In this document: positions 10,833 through 19,863 of the stretch, piece after piece
How positions within the stretch are numbered: the stretch's first letter is position 1
Layout of the letters: the number at the start of each line of letters is the position of its first letter
Source: Phlegmacium glaucopus
Taxonomy: Eukaryota > Basidiomycota > Agaricomycetes > Agaricales > Cortinariaceae
Direction of reading: 5' to 3'
Assembly: GCA_015039465.1 (NCBI GenBank)
Contig: MU130379.1
Location: forward strand, 359,995 to 423,994
DNA: 64,000 nt
Made by a program: the position numbers and the translations under genes
The notes under the pieces: generated by a model
Seen by the model: only the letters and a program-made list of their open reading frames with translations
Database searches by the model: none
What the model was told of the DNA's origin: nothing

Positions 10833-12734
10833 CTACCGCCGTCCCTGCAGGAGGGACTGGGATGGAATAATAAATTGAGAAAAGGTCTCGTGGGCATCCG
10901 AGTTGGCTTGAATGAAAGGAGTAAGAATCTGAGCGTGTTTCCTGAGGTATCGTAAGAAGGCATCGCTACTCCAGCGCCCCATGACTTTCATCACCTCTAT
11001 GGGCACTCCCTGGAGCAAATAGAACAGAGTGGCGCCTACACGGATGCCGTGACCTTGGAGAGGCTCTAGACCGGCCTGACGAGCAGCAGAAGTGAGCCGC
11101 CTGACAAATGCTGGCTTCGTGAGTGGGCGTAGCTGATCTTTATGCCGGTAAGCAAAAAGATGGGCTCCCTCCAATGGGTTGTTGATCCGACGATGGTTGC
11201 TAAGAGCCTCATAAGGGTCGGTAGGCCCCGGGTGGCGGCTCCAGCACACATCTTCACCCTCGAGGGGGGCTGCCTTGGTGTGGGGAAGATGTAAGACAGT
11301 CACCTCGAGCCCATTTGAATCTTGCTCAGTACGTAGATTGGCTATCGTGATGTGATGCGTCGATGAGAAAGCATCTAGCCGAGGGACTAAGAATTCACCT
11401 ACACGGGCTGCAGCATAGAAGCAGGTCGTGAGGCAAGCAAAAACGGCGGCGTCGAAGGATTCCTCGAGCCTAAGCTGTTGACGGAGCCTGGTAATAAATT
11501 CAGGGGTATACGGCTGCCTTTTCTTTCTCTTCGACGAAGGGGGGGTTAACCGGTCAGCCCCTTTGAGCAAAGCGTCCATTTCGAGGGGATTGAGCCTCCA
11601 CTCCAGCCCATGGAGGATATGCCAGGCCCGTATGCCTTGAACGTAGTTGGAAATAGTAGAGCCGGAGTATGACCCAGCTAAACTAGCAATGAAGCTTGAG
11701 ATGACCGGCTGACTAGTAGGCGCTCGTAAATCCTCTGGAATAGCTTTCTTGTCGCAGTATACGTGATAAACCAGAATGCCTGCACTGTATGACTCGCGTG
11801 TGGAGTCAGCCCACGCATTCGACATGACATCGAAAATATGGTTTAAGTCCTCTTCCGGGGCAATGGTATGACGACTATGTACGGAGGCTGCTGGTTTCCA
11901 TAGGCGAAGCCTATCCCGCGCCAAACAATGAGGGCGAAGAGGAGATGGCTGAGGTGAAAGGTGGGGGTTGTATGCTGAAGGTCTTGAAGGACGAGGCCTA
12001 CTGGATGGAATATTAAAGATAACTTGATCTTGGTTTGGTATATTATTATGCCGGACTCGATTAGTGATAACAGATGGATACGGAACGAGCCTAGGTGTGA
12101 CGTCCTCAGAGCTGGGAGTAATCATCGTAAGAGGAAGGTACGCAGTCGAAATCGACGACGAATTGCTTGATAGCATCCGGAATGTGGATTGCTGGGAGGA
12201 GATGAGTAATTGCTGGGTACGATCCTCTTGAAGGGGCATCTGCTGGGTTTTCTTTGCTAGTGACGTAGCGTGTGATAAAAAAGCATTGGTGAGTATTTGA
12301 GAGGTCGTGGATACGGCGGAATACTTTATTGGTCTCCCAGTTTCTGCTTCTCCCTTTCCACCATCCTTCAACAACGCCTCTATTGTCTCCGAAGACCCGG
12401 AGATACTCACCGGGTTGGCTCGCTGCGCAGAGAGCGCGAGCAAGAAACTCGAAGCCAATTGCCTCTGCCCATCCGATGTCTCGACCTTCTGTTTTCCAGC
12501 CTGGGACAAGACGCCAAGCTCTCCATTTGTCGCCGACAACAATGCCGATACCAAAGCCTGAGCTGGCATCTGAGAACGCGCCCCTGTCTGTGACAAGGGA
12601 TGGGCCTGGGATGGGACGAACGATTCTTGGTGAGTTAAAGACATGTAGCCACCAGGTGAGATCTGCCACAGCGTAGTGAGGGGCGTGGTGAGGGACAAAA
12701 GGGTTGGATCCGAAGGAACCAATAAGTGCCTCAA
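10833..12734 (-). CDS. DIRS tyrosine recombinase (integrase)
   Basis: The enzyme joins a circular cDNA to the target by a tyrosine-recombinase mechanism. The C-terminal half has the catalytic set: Arg in AARVGEFL, His-x-x-Arg in HGIRVGATLF, the Trp of MGRWSSDAF in the second-His position, and the nucleophile Tyr in RYLRKH. An N-terminal SAM-like core-binding region precedes it (WADSTRESYSAGILVYHVYC). The open frame is 633 codons, but the first 200 or so overlap the RT frame and are of low complexity. The true product may start near 12170-12120 (MLSSNSS or MITPSSED) or be spliced. No stop interrupts the catalytic part. Confidence 0.88.
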   Translation of the reverse strand: MRHLLVPSDPTLLSLTTPLTTLWQISPGGYMSLTHQESFVPSQAHPLSQTGARSQMPAQALVSALLSATNGELGVLSQAGKQKVETSDGQRQLASSFLLALSAQRANPVSISGSSETIEALLKDGGKGEAETGRPIKYSAVSTTSQILTNAFLSHATSLAKKTQQMPLQEDRTQQLLISSQQSTFRMLSSNSSSISTAYLPLTMITPSSEDVTPRLVPYPSVITNRVRHNNIPNQDQVIFNIPSSRPRPSRPSAYNPHLSPQPSPLRPHCLARDRLRLWKPAASVHSRHTIAPEEDLNHIFDVMSNAWADSTRESYSAGILVYHVYCDKKAIPEDLRAPTSQPVISSFIASLAGSYSGSTISNYVQGIRAWHILHGLEWRLNPLEMDALLKGADRLTPPSSKRKKRQPYTPEFITRLRQQLRLEESFDAAVFACLTTCFYAAARVGEFLVPRLDAFSSTHHITIANLRTEQDSNGLEVTVLHLPHTKAAPLEGEDVCWSRHPGPTDPYEALSNHRRINNPLEGAHLFAYRHKDQLRPLTKPAFVRRLTSAARQAGLEPLQGHGIRVGATLFYLLQGVPIEVMKVMGRWSSDAFLRYLRKHAQILTPFIQANSDAHETFSQFIIPSQSLLQGRR

Positions 12735-14064
12735 GACCTGTGAGGTAAGCGCGGCCTGCCGGCAATATCAAACTTGCATGCAGGAGCTTTCCGTATAGTT
12801 TTTGAGCTTCTTCCAATGTGTGCGTAGGTTGTGACAACCAATCTAGAATTGCCGTCCTATATTTGGACTTTTTGTTTTCTGCGATTTCAACGGTGCGTTC
12901 TGATAAATTCCATTCGAAGCCCAGATAAGGTACGATTGATGAGAATGGAATAGTCTTGGAAGGTTCCCAGGGAATGCCGAGCTGTTCGGAGATGGCATCA
13001 ATATCCGCATCACAATAGGTAAAACAGGAGTCAGCCTGAGACCGATTTGGAAGGTTCGAAAAATCCATGAAAGGACTGGCCGCGTCTTCGTCAAATTCTG
13101 CTGGGAGATCATTAGGCATGGTTTCGCCTTGGTACCAGTATCGGCTACCTGATTGTACTCTTCCTCCATTTTCGGTGATAATATTATGCCAACGTTGACG
13201 TTTGGCGTTGTAAGCTGCAAGATACTTACATAATATGCGAAAAAAGATATGATCATCGACCCATTTCGAAGCTGGGCCGATACCTTGTGTGCGAAAAATA
13301 TCAATTGTTGCATCTCCCAAGTGACCATAGATTCCCCCAGCAGAAGCGAGACCAAAATCATTGCAAGTATTAATAGCAAAAGCGTTGACTTCCCGTAGCT
13401 TGACAACCAAGCCGGGCCATTGGCTTGGGATAATGGGTATCGTACGATAAGCTTCGGCGACGTCGCGAATAGAAGCTTGGGAACCAGGAGGGAGGTTATA
13501 TATAGTGAAACATATTGTGGCGAAAGTACCCCATGTACACGGGTACACGTCTGGGTCGATGGTATAATTAATGGAAGATATATCTGCAGTAGGGGTGTGA
13601 GGGTATGAAAAATTATGCACGGCGCGATATTTGCCTGGCTTTCCTGGCTTAGGGACCCAGGAAAGGGGTGATGACTGAAATGGTCCGATAAGCTGTTCGA
13701 CCTCCTGTCGCGTACAAGGGCCAATGTAACGGCCTCGTCTGAACTCATTCGAGATGACCTCCTGGTAAGCATCCGGGTGTTGGTTTAAAGTAGAACTATT
13801 ATCAGGGGTAAATGTATGATATATTGGCCGTATACCGGCGTCGAAACCTTTCCGTAGGGCATGAGGGATACTGGGATATTTGACAAGTAGGTTACAGTGC
13901 CGGAGCATCGACTCCCACGCATCCGCTTTATATGGCGTGAGCGCTCGGTTTTTTCTGAGCTCGAGGACACTTTTGAGCTCCATGATCTTTGTTTCCACAG
14001 CCAGAACACTCATGTCGCTGTTCGTGAGAGCTGGAGGTACATCCGCGACGGTTGTTCCAGTCAC
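12106..14064 (-). CDS. DIRS reverse transcriptase-RNase H
   Basis: This 652-residue polyprotein copies the element's RNA to DNA. RT landmarks include IRDVAEAYRTIPI and the catalytic box KWVDDHIFF, the DIRS version of YxDD. The RNase H domain follows with FSDASSGFGIGI, GWAEAIGFEFLAR, VFGDNRGVVEGW and a final KENPADAPSRG. The frame overlaps gag by about 137 bases at its start and the recombinase by about 630 bases at its end, as is normal for DIRS elements with packed ORFs. No protease or DDE integrase is present. It appears intact. Confidence 0.9.
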   Translation of the reverse strand: MTGTTVADVPPALTNSDMSVLAVETKIMELKSVLELRKNRALTPYKADAWESMLRHCNLLVKYPSIPHALRKGFDAGIRPIYHTFTPDNSSTLNQHPDAYQEVISNEFRRGRYIGPCTRQEVEQLIGPFQSSPLSWVPKPGKPGKYRAVHNFSYPHTPTADISSINYTIDPDVYPCTWGTFATICFTIYNLPPGSQASIRDVAEAYRTIPIIPSQWPGLVVKLREVNAFAINTCNDFGLASAGGIYGHLGDATIDIFRTQGIGPASKWVDDHIFFRILCKYLAAYNAKRQRWHNIITENGGRVQSGSRYWYQGETMPNDLPAEFDEDAASPFMDFSNLPNRSQADSCFTYCDADIDAISEQLGIPWEPSKTIPFSSIVPYLGFEWNLSERTVEIAENKKSKYRTAILDWLSQPTHTLEEAQKLYGKLLHASLILPAGRAYLTGLEALIGSFGSNPFVPHHAPHYAVADLTWWLHVFNSPRIVRPIPGPSLVTDRGAFSDASSGFGIGIVVGDKWRAWRLVPGWKTEGRDIGWAEAIGFEFLARALCAASQPGEYLRVFGDNRGVVEGWWKGRSRNWETNKVFRRIHDLSNTHQCFFITRYVTSKENPADAPSRGSYPAITHLLPAIHIPDAIKQFVVDFDCVPSSYDDYSQL

Positions 14065-14494
14065 TGCATAGAACGGTACCCGCTGGGGTAATAAGTCTGC
14101 CTTCCTCGCTCTTTCTGCATCTAGCTTTGGTTCCGTCCCATAAAGTTTCAGATCGACACTTCCTGGTGTCGTGGATCTCTGTGGCCAGACATAGGGCGCA
14201 GACGGGTTGACCCTGCGAGGCTGCGCCTGATGGAAAAGCTAAACTCTTAGTTGGAGAGTGCTGGTGCGAAGGATAACGATTATACGGTGGAGGGGAAAAA
14301 CGATGACGAGGGGCATTAGGCGTTCGTCTCGTGGGCGAGCGTGAACGTGAGGGATTGTGAGGACGTCCGCTGCCACTAGCTGTCCTAGTGAACTGCTGTT
14401 CCCTTTCACGATGGTTGCGCCGTCTGGGAGTCCGTGATTGCTCTTGTCGACCTTCCTGCATAACCATGCTATTATGAGCAGCTCGCAACTTCAT
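13928..14494 (-). CDS. DIRS gag, 3' exon with zinc knuckles
   Basis: This is the C-terminal half of the nucleocapsid-like Gag. It is basic and rich in Arg, Ser and Pro (SGSGRPHNPSRSRSPTRRT), then has zinc-binding clusters CALCLATEIHDTRKC and CSGCGNKDHGAQKC. It most likely continues the frame of 15404-14817 through an intron from about 14816 (CTTAACGAG/GTTAGT) to an acceptor near 14450 or 14490. The open frame ends inside the RT frame. Confidence 0.75.
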   Translation of the reverse strand: MKLRAAHNSMVMQEGRQEQSRTPRRRNHREREQQFTRTASGSGRPHNPSRSRSPTRRTPNAPRHRFSPPPYNRYPSHQHSPTKSLAFPSGAASQGQPVCALCLATEIHDTRKCRSETLWDGTKARCRKSEEGRLITPAGTVLCSDWNNRRGCTSSSHEQRHECSGCGNKDHGAQKCPRAQKKPSAHAI

Positions 14495-14555
14495 AAATTG
14501 GTCATACGACGTAGGGGTGGAACATGATGCGTATTTGAAGATGTATTATACATGG

Positions 14556-14720
14556 TGTGTAAAAAATGTGGAGCGCGGTGCAAGGTGCGCGACATGTGAT
14601 GCGTGGTGCGTGGTGCGTGGAGCATGATGAGCGGTGCATGGTGCATGGTACGCGGTACCAAGTACATAAAGCATGGTGCGAGGTGCATGGTGCGGGGTAC
14701 GGGGAGTGTGGTGCAGGGGA
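14556..14720. repeat. GTGC-rich minisatellite inside the proposed gag intron
   Basis: On the plus strand, irregular repeats of GTGCATG, GTGCGTG and GCGCGGT type fill this stretch. Open frames on both strands across it (14491-14899 minus, 14566-14818 plus) are low-complexity artefacts. Confidence 0.7.
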
Positions 14721-14816
14721 GACGAAGTTGTCATGTACACAGTCGAGGGAAGGAGGTAAAAGAAAAAGGGTATGAGGTTAGCCAACATTACGAAGAGGGA
14801 AGGGTAGTAAGGGACT

Positions 14817-15404
14817 AACCTCGTTAAGCGAGAGAAGTTGAGTCTTGTCCAAAATTTCTTTGTATACGCTTTGAAGTAAATCTTCATTAATAATGCCAAT
14901 GTTGAAGGCAGAACCTAATTTTAATTGGTCGTGCCATTCTCGACGGACGCGTGCTTGATATAGAATGAGCGCTCGTTCACCAAAATCTCGCTGGCGATAG
15001 GGATGCAACTCGAGTTGAGTGAAGAACTGGGCAAAGGCATTGATGGCCTTATCCGACCACTGGTACTTGGTCATTAGCGGTATAAAAGCGTTCTTGGCCA
15101 TGGACATTTGGCGAAAGCTTAGGTCAGAATCGGGAACAACGTTCCTAGATGCCTTGAGCGACGAGACTGACTTTAACGTGACCATATCGTCGACCTTGGT
15201 TAAGCCAAAGGTGTCATCATTCTGCGTGAACTGGTGCTGCGTCGCGTCTGCACAGCCTTCGGGTGTAAGGTACCAAAGTTCCACGTATTCAAACTCTTCG
15301 ATCCTCCTGAGAGCGTACTGAGCTGGCCTCGGGGCGATGTAGTTGCCAACGGCAGCCGAGTCATCGAAGTCTTTCATCTTGGCTTTCTTCTTTTCCGCAT
15401 CTGC
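14817..15404 (-). CDS. DIRS gag, middle part (interrupted by hAT)
   Basis: This part holds the capsid-like region (EELWYLTPEGC type motif seen as YVELWYLTPEGCADATQ, then KAINAFAQFFTQLELHPYRQ). It was contiguous with 19756-19464 before a hAT-like element inserted. The frame is preserved if the element and one copy of the 8-bp target duplication are removed. The exon probably ends at 14817 with LLSLNE before a GTTAGT donor. Confidence 0.75.
15397..15404. repeat. 8-bp target-site duplication of the hAT-like element, left copy
   Basis: GCATCTGC directly left of the element, repeated at 19464-19471 directly right of it. Confidence 0.85.
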
Positions 15405-15417
15405 TAGTGTTACCAAA

Positions 15418-15580
15418 GTTCGGTTCAGTTCGGTTCTTCAACCTTTTTTGAAGAACCGAGAACCGAACCGAAGGGTCCCTCATTGAACTGAACCAGAACC
15501 GGAACCAGAACCGATAGAACCGGTTCTGTCGGTTCTGTCCGGTTCTAGAACCGGTTCGAACCGCTGAACCGATGATAAAA
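15418..15580. repeat. Left subterminal GGTTCGGTTC/GAACCGAACC array of the hAT-like element
   Basis: There are multiple direct and inverted copies of GGTTCNGTTC-type words with interspersed CCGGTTC. The right end (19288-19455) has the same composition, so the arrays can pair as long imperfect inverted repeats. Confidence 0.8.
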
Positions 15581-15699
15581 ACCTTTGAATTATATTATAT
15601 TGTAATTTGCTTTATTTAACAAGCTACTACTAGTCTACTATGCTCCTAGCATGGATGCTGTCATTGGGTGGTTGTTGTTATAGTATATTTAAATAGAAA

Positions 15700-16680
15700 A
15701 AAAAACCTTGTTCATTCGACGTCCGTTCATTCATTGTCGAGTTTCCAGGTTTACAACTTATATCTATTCCAGTAGATTGACATTCAGTAGCCATCATACA
15801 GAATACATAAGGTTCAAACACACCTCATCTTTTGATGTGTTAAACAGTTGTGTGTCTATGTTCATTCGTCGTTTGTTCGTTTGTTCATCATTCCTTCATC
15901 CATTTGTCGTCGTCGTTTGTTCATGTTCGTTTGTCGTCCGTCCATTCGTTTGTCATCCGTCCGTTGTCCATTCATTCATGCATTCGTCGTTTGTTTGTGT
16001 TAAGTCGTCATTCATTTGTTCGTTCGTCATCTGTTGTTGTCATCGTTCCGATCATTAGAACTTAAGTATCATACGTCGTCCGATGGTGGAACAGGACCAG
16101 GATAACTAATATCCTCGTTATCAGCTGGTATCAACGGTAATGGAATCGGGAAAAGCGGCGGTCAAAGTTGTCATGTCGAACATCATTCTAGGATCGGATA
16201 TAGCGAGAGCCATTTCTATGAGGGATGTTGCTGCGGGCGGTGGTGTCAAAGATAGCGGTCGCGGTCGTCGTGGTATTATCTTTCATTCGTCCATTCGTTG
16301 TCTTTGGTTCATTTGTTCGTCGTCGTTTGTTTATGTTCGTTCATTCATTTTTGGCGTTCATTCATTTTTGGCGTTCGTTGTTCATTGTTTGTCTGTAGTA
16401 TATTATATTAGATTTAAATTTAAAGAAAAAAAAAATACCGGCCAAGGTAGTAGGGGTGCTCGTCATCGTTCTACTCGGCATTCGTCCATTCATTGTCCTT
16501 GGTTCGTTGTTCGTTGTCATTTGTTTATGTTTGTTCATCCATTTTTGGCGTTCGTTGTTCGTTTGTTCGTTGTCATTTGTTGTTGTCCATTCGGCATCTT
16601 TGTTCGTCATCATTTACCTGTCGTAGTCTACATTAGAAATAAATCAAAACCTGAAAAAATACCTTGGAAGGGGTAGTGTC
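15700..16680. repeat. Low-complexity CATTCGTCGTTTGTTCGT-type DNA
   Basis: Words such as TTCGTTTGTTCATC, CATTCGTTG and TTTTTGGCGTTCGTTG recur in irregular tandem, in two blocks (15708-16060 and 16270-16640). Open frames here on both strands (for example 15708-16058 and 16140-16676 plus) are repeat artefacts with Phe, Ser, Val and Cys runs. Confidence 0.7.
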
Positions 16681-16819
16681 CATGTCCGTTATGCTAATTG
16701 TTGTTGTGATTATCGTTGTTGTGCTTATCGTTGTCATCCCTGTGTGATTTCATAGTCATATTGTATTAGTTAAATCAAGAAACTCACCAAAAATAACTTC
16801 CCTAGTGGGGAGTTGTTGG

Positions 16820-17240
16820 TGTTACGGCGACTATAAGCTTGCACTCGCGTTCGGTGCTGGGCCGATAGACCAAGTAACTAGGGACTTAGTACAACTGCAA
16901 TCGTGTTCAACAAGTCTTAGACTGAGGACGGCGGATTCTGAGCAAGCAGGATAGATTAGAACCGTAGTGTTACAAAGGTCTAAACTAGGGATCCATAGCT
17001 ATGGGTATCGCTCTTATATACTAGGAGGTCGAGTCAACGATAAGGAGATGGTCCGTGCTGGGAATACGAGTCGGTACGAGTCAGCGATAAGGGAAGCGGA
17101 AGCGATAGCTATGTATAGTATAACGAGGGCAGAGGGTAAGGGGTCAGGGCATAGGGTAACGAAAGGATAATAGGGGAGTAGCATATGAAGGGAAAGAAAA
17201 GGGGTGACTGAAGATATGCGTATACCAGATATTCATAACA
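16820..17240 (-). mobile_element. LTR-like block (421 bp), probable solo or 3' LTR
   Basis: The block starts TGTTACGG and ends ATTCATAACA, i.e. TG...CA in the form used by the chromovirus LTR at 46548-46948 (TGTTACAAC...CGTAACA). Immediately to its right the minus strand reads GACGGGCTAA, matching the position and style of the chromovirus polypurine tract. On the minus strand it contains a TATATAAG box (17009-17016). No partner LTR is found in the window, so the 5' part of the element is missing or the block is a solo LTR with adjacent sequence. Confidence 0.5.
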
Positions 17241-17257
17241 TTAGCCCGTCGTTAGCT

Positions 17258-17864
17258 TCAAAGATCGTCCTCGATTTTGTTATTTTCGAAGTATTCGGCT
17301 AAGTCTTTTCTTTGTTGTTCTTCTTGTTGTTGGTCAAGTCGTTGGGTGATTTTGATCTTATGTTCAGAAAAGGGTACGAATTTGTGCCATTTTGAGTGCT
17401 TGAGCGGCAATATTGATGTCTTTCCACGTTCGAGTATCGGCTTGATGACTTCCATAACGGGGGTTGTAGATAACCCAGAGAAGGGAGGCGAATTGTTGGG
17501 CTGTAATTCCGGGAAGTTCAATGGCGTCAAATATATTGGTTCCTCGATTCTTGGATTGTGCTTCGGTCTGTCCGTCGGCGAGGTCTTTGTCAATAGATGT
17601 CATCCGCTCTGCGAACCATATAGATTCTCGGTCAAAGAAATATCGATGGACTATGAAACGAATGTGTTCGGTTTGAAAGAATAGATGACCACCTGCAATA
17701 CGAAGTACAGGGGGGAGTTGACCAGGTCGGAAAATGGGGATTCCACTGTCAGGCGTGATTTCTTCGACATAATCGTGAAATTGGTCGATATCTTCTCGCA
17801 TAGCAGTAGCGGTATTGAAGTTCATATGGGCAGTGGTGATGTGGGCAGCAGGTGCGAGAGGCAT
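17258..17864 (-). pseudogene. BTB/POZ-like protein gene with an apparent frameshift
   Basis: The frame from 17864 reads about 166 residues. GHLFFQTEHIRFIVHRYFF, FDAIELPGITAQQFASLLWV and IYNPRYG fit the mushroom BTB-domain pattern, a protein-protein interaction fold. It ends at IRTLF. The sequence SEHKIKITQRLDQQQEEQQ and an acidic tail continue in another frame to 17258, so one frameshift near 17365-17370 (or a very short intron) separates the two. The gene lies between the zinc-knuckle gene and the LTR-like block, so it looks like cargo of a mobile element rather than a resident host gene. The BTB call rests on pattern only. Confidence 0.5.
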
Positions 17865-17989
17865 GATGAAAGAGAGAGCGGTGATGAGAAAGAGGGAGAT
17901 AGACTGCGAGTTCTTCTTATAGGGAGAGATAGAGTCAGAAATAGAGAGGAGTCATGAATGTATAAATAGGAATGTTCTTATCGCATGAT

Positions 17990-19024
17990 TCAGTGTTCTC
18001 CGGTAAGGTTACCGTCTTCATCTCCGTCTACATCGTAGAATCCAGTTCCATAGATGTCGGGATCGCAATCTTCTTCCTTTTTGGCTTTAGATTTGCATCG
18101 GCAAGTGTTACCATCCGTCTGTCCTCGGCACCAAGCGACATGATCGTAGAAGAGGGGGAGTCGACAACTAGTACAGTGTTCTGGTTCTTGTCGTCGTCGT
18201 TTGGGGAGAGGGGCTTTGTCTTCTTCTTTGTTCTTAGGACAATTGCTAGGCCAGTGTCCAGGAGCCACTCGTTTGCAAGAAGGGCATTTGTAGGCACCAC
18301 ATTCTTGTTTGCGATGTCCAAGGGTACCACATTGAAAGCATTTTGGTCGGCTAGTGGGTGCTCGTATCGTGTATGGGATGGATCGGATAATAGGGATGTT
18401 GGCTTCAGATGGTTGTCGAGTGAGTGGTTGAGGACGGATACGAGTTCCAGTTTCTTCGGAAGGGTTGTTAAGAGGAATATTATTTGGGAAAGTGACAGGG
18501 GAGTTAGGGGGAGCGGGGATCCAAAGGTTAACAGTTGGGTTTGTTAGGGTCAAAGTCTGTTCGATTCGTTTACTTAATCCATTGATTTCGAGGCGAGGAA
18601 TGAGTTGTCGGATATTGTGTTCTTGGGTCGCATTTGTTTGTCGTAGTTCTTGTGCCATTTTGATAAGGCTTGCTGCCATCTTTTCTAAAGTATTGGCTTG
18701 TGGAAGTACTAGTCGATGGTGGCAGTAGGCGATGTCAAATGTTTTGAAGTCGGAGTCATGGGTCCAGTCTCGAAGATGATCTCGTATGTAGGTTTGATAA
18801 TGGGAATATGTGGGGAATTGAGAGTCGAATATTTGGATTATATCTTGGATCCTGAATTGTTGATTGGTAGTAGTAGAACTTGCAGGAGAGGATGGGGGGA
18901 GTGGGAATTGCGTAGCAAGGAATGTAGTGTGGACATTGAGGGGTTCGTTCTCAAGGATAGTAGCAAGGGAGGCAGTAGTACTAAGAGTGGAAGTGGATGA
19001 GGGAGTTGTTGACGAGGGAGTCAT
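17990..19024 (-). CDS. Zinc-knuckle protein carried by the nested element
   Basis: This is a 344-residue open frame. The N-terminus is Ser/Thr-rich (residues 1-25). A helical region follows with FDIAYCHHRLVL and MAASLIKMAQELRQ, then a proline-rich linker. CCHC knuckles are seen at CFQCGTLGHRKQEC and CPSCKRVAPGHWPSNC, then a basic KRRR patch, further Cys/His pairs (CTSCRLPLFYDHVAWC) and an acidic tail. CCHC knuckles bind nucleic acid and are typical of retroelement Gag, but no pol follows. The order zinc-knuckle, BTB-like, LTR-like block resembles the chromovirus at 47827-46548, where a zinc-knuckle ORF also precedes the 3' LTR. The function is not known. Confidence 0.6.
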   Translation of the reverse strand: MTPSSTTPSSTSTLSTTASLATILENEPLNVHTTFLATQFPLPPSSPASSTTTNQQFRIQDIIQIFDSQFPTYSHYQTYIRDHLRDWTHDSDFKTFDIAYCHHRLVLPQANTLEKMAASLIKMAQELRQTNATQEHNIRQLIPRLEINGLSKRIEQTLTLTNPTVNLWIPAPPNSPVTFPNNIPLNNPSEETGTRIRPQPLTRQPSEANIPIIRSIPYTIRAPTSRPKCFQCGTLGHRKQECGAYKCPSCKRVAPGHWPSNCPKNKEEDKAPLPKRRRQEPEHCTSCRLPLFYDHVAWCRGQTDGNTCRCKSKAKKEEDCDPDIYGTGFYDVDGDEDGNLTGEH

Positions 19025-19463
19025 GGAAGGAGTAGTCAGGGGGGGAATATTTTCTTTGTTATCTTCACTAGAGTCGGTGTCGATTTTTGTAAAGTTGGTG
19101 TTAGCATCGTTATCGCTGGTGTTGTTCGCGTTGCGTTGTTGTGTTTTGTTGATAGCTGAGAGTCAATGAGATTTTTAAAACTCCGACTCCCAAAATATGG
19201 GTTCTGGCGCTTGTCTGGCGCCTAACAATATTTTATAGATTTTAAATTCAATTCTGCACGGAAAAATTAGAAAAAAATATTGACAGAAAGTTCGGTTCGA
19301 ACCGGTTCGAACCCGGTTCTCAAAATTTTAGAAATGTGAGAACCGAGAACCGAACCGACAGCCCAAAGTCCCTGGACTGAACTGAACTGAACCTGAACCG
19401 ACGGTTCGGTTCTTTCGGTTCTCGGTTCTTGCGTCGGTTCAGAACCGAACTTTGGCATCACTA

Positions 19464-19471
19464 GCATCTGC
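19464..19471. repeat. 8-bp target-site duplication of the hAT-like element, right copy
   Basis: GCATCTGC, identical to 15397-15404. Confidence 0.85.
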
Positions 19472-19756
19472 TCTCTCGTCTCCTTGTTCCTGTGGTTCGT
19501 GAACTGGCTGATGCTCGTCTACTTGCTGCTGCTGTACCGGATTTTCTGCTACCGCGTTGGCATCGTCAATAACTTGCTGGTCCCACCTTTGAACTCGTTC
19601 ATCGTGATTTTGAATCCACGAGTTGTTGAGCGCTTGCACTGCCTGCTCTACAGTCATACCATTCTGAGTTAATACGTCTCGCAGAATGTTGTAATGCGGT
19701 CCTGCGTGGTCTGGCATGACTTCGAGGTGCGGATTGTGAATTATCCTTTCATCCAT
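19464..19756 (-). CDS. DIRS gag, N-terminal part (interrupted by hAT)
   Basis: This is the start of Gag: ATG at 19756, then DERIIHNPHLEVMPDHAGPH, a helical segment, and a Gln/Glu-rich stretch ending GDERADA at the insertion site. The next codons of the same protein are at 15404 and below. The open frame itself runs on into the hAT end to 19439, which is not original sequence. Confidence 0.75.
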
Positions 19757-19863
19757 AGTGATATTAAAGTCGGGAAGAAATAAGCTTAGCGGAGGTTTAA
19801 AGGATTGACTTTGAGTTGATAAAGAGTGTGTTCGTTATAATGTAGTATTAGTGTTAATTGTAA

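Larger units (their letters stand above)
15405..19463. mobile_element. hAT-like DNA transposon (non-autonomous, 4.06 kb) inserted in DIRS gag
   Basis: The left end begins TAGTGTTACCAAAGTTCGG and the right end is its inverted match CGAACTTTGGCATCACTA, with two mismatches. It is flanked by an 8-bp duplication GCATCTGC. TIRs starting TAGTG and 8-bp duplications are the hAT hallmark. Both ends carry 200-300 bp of clustered GGTTCGGTTC and GAACCGAACC motifs (15418-15580 and 19288-19455), typical of subterminal transposase sites. I find no hAT transposase inside. The interior holds low-complexity DNA, an LTR-like block, a BTB-like gene and a zinc-knuckle gene. Confidence 0.85.

Noticed and set aside
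12297..12676. Plus-strand ORFs of 84-115 codons
   Set aside because: They are shadows of the overlapping RT and recombinase frames of the DIRS element.
10833..12734. Crypton DNA transposon as the source of the tyrosine recombinase
   Set aside because: An adjacent RT-RNase H and gag plus split direct repeats make it a DIRS-order retrotransposon.
15708..16676. Plus-strand ORFs rich in Phe, Ser, Val and Cys
   Set aside because: They lie in low-complexity TTCGTTTGTTC repeats and have no domain features.
15540..19310. tRNA-like B-box words GGTTCGAACC in the hAT ends
   Set aside because: No A box or cloverleaf is present; they are part of the subterminal GGTTCGGTTC arrays.
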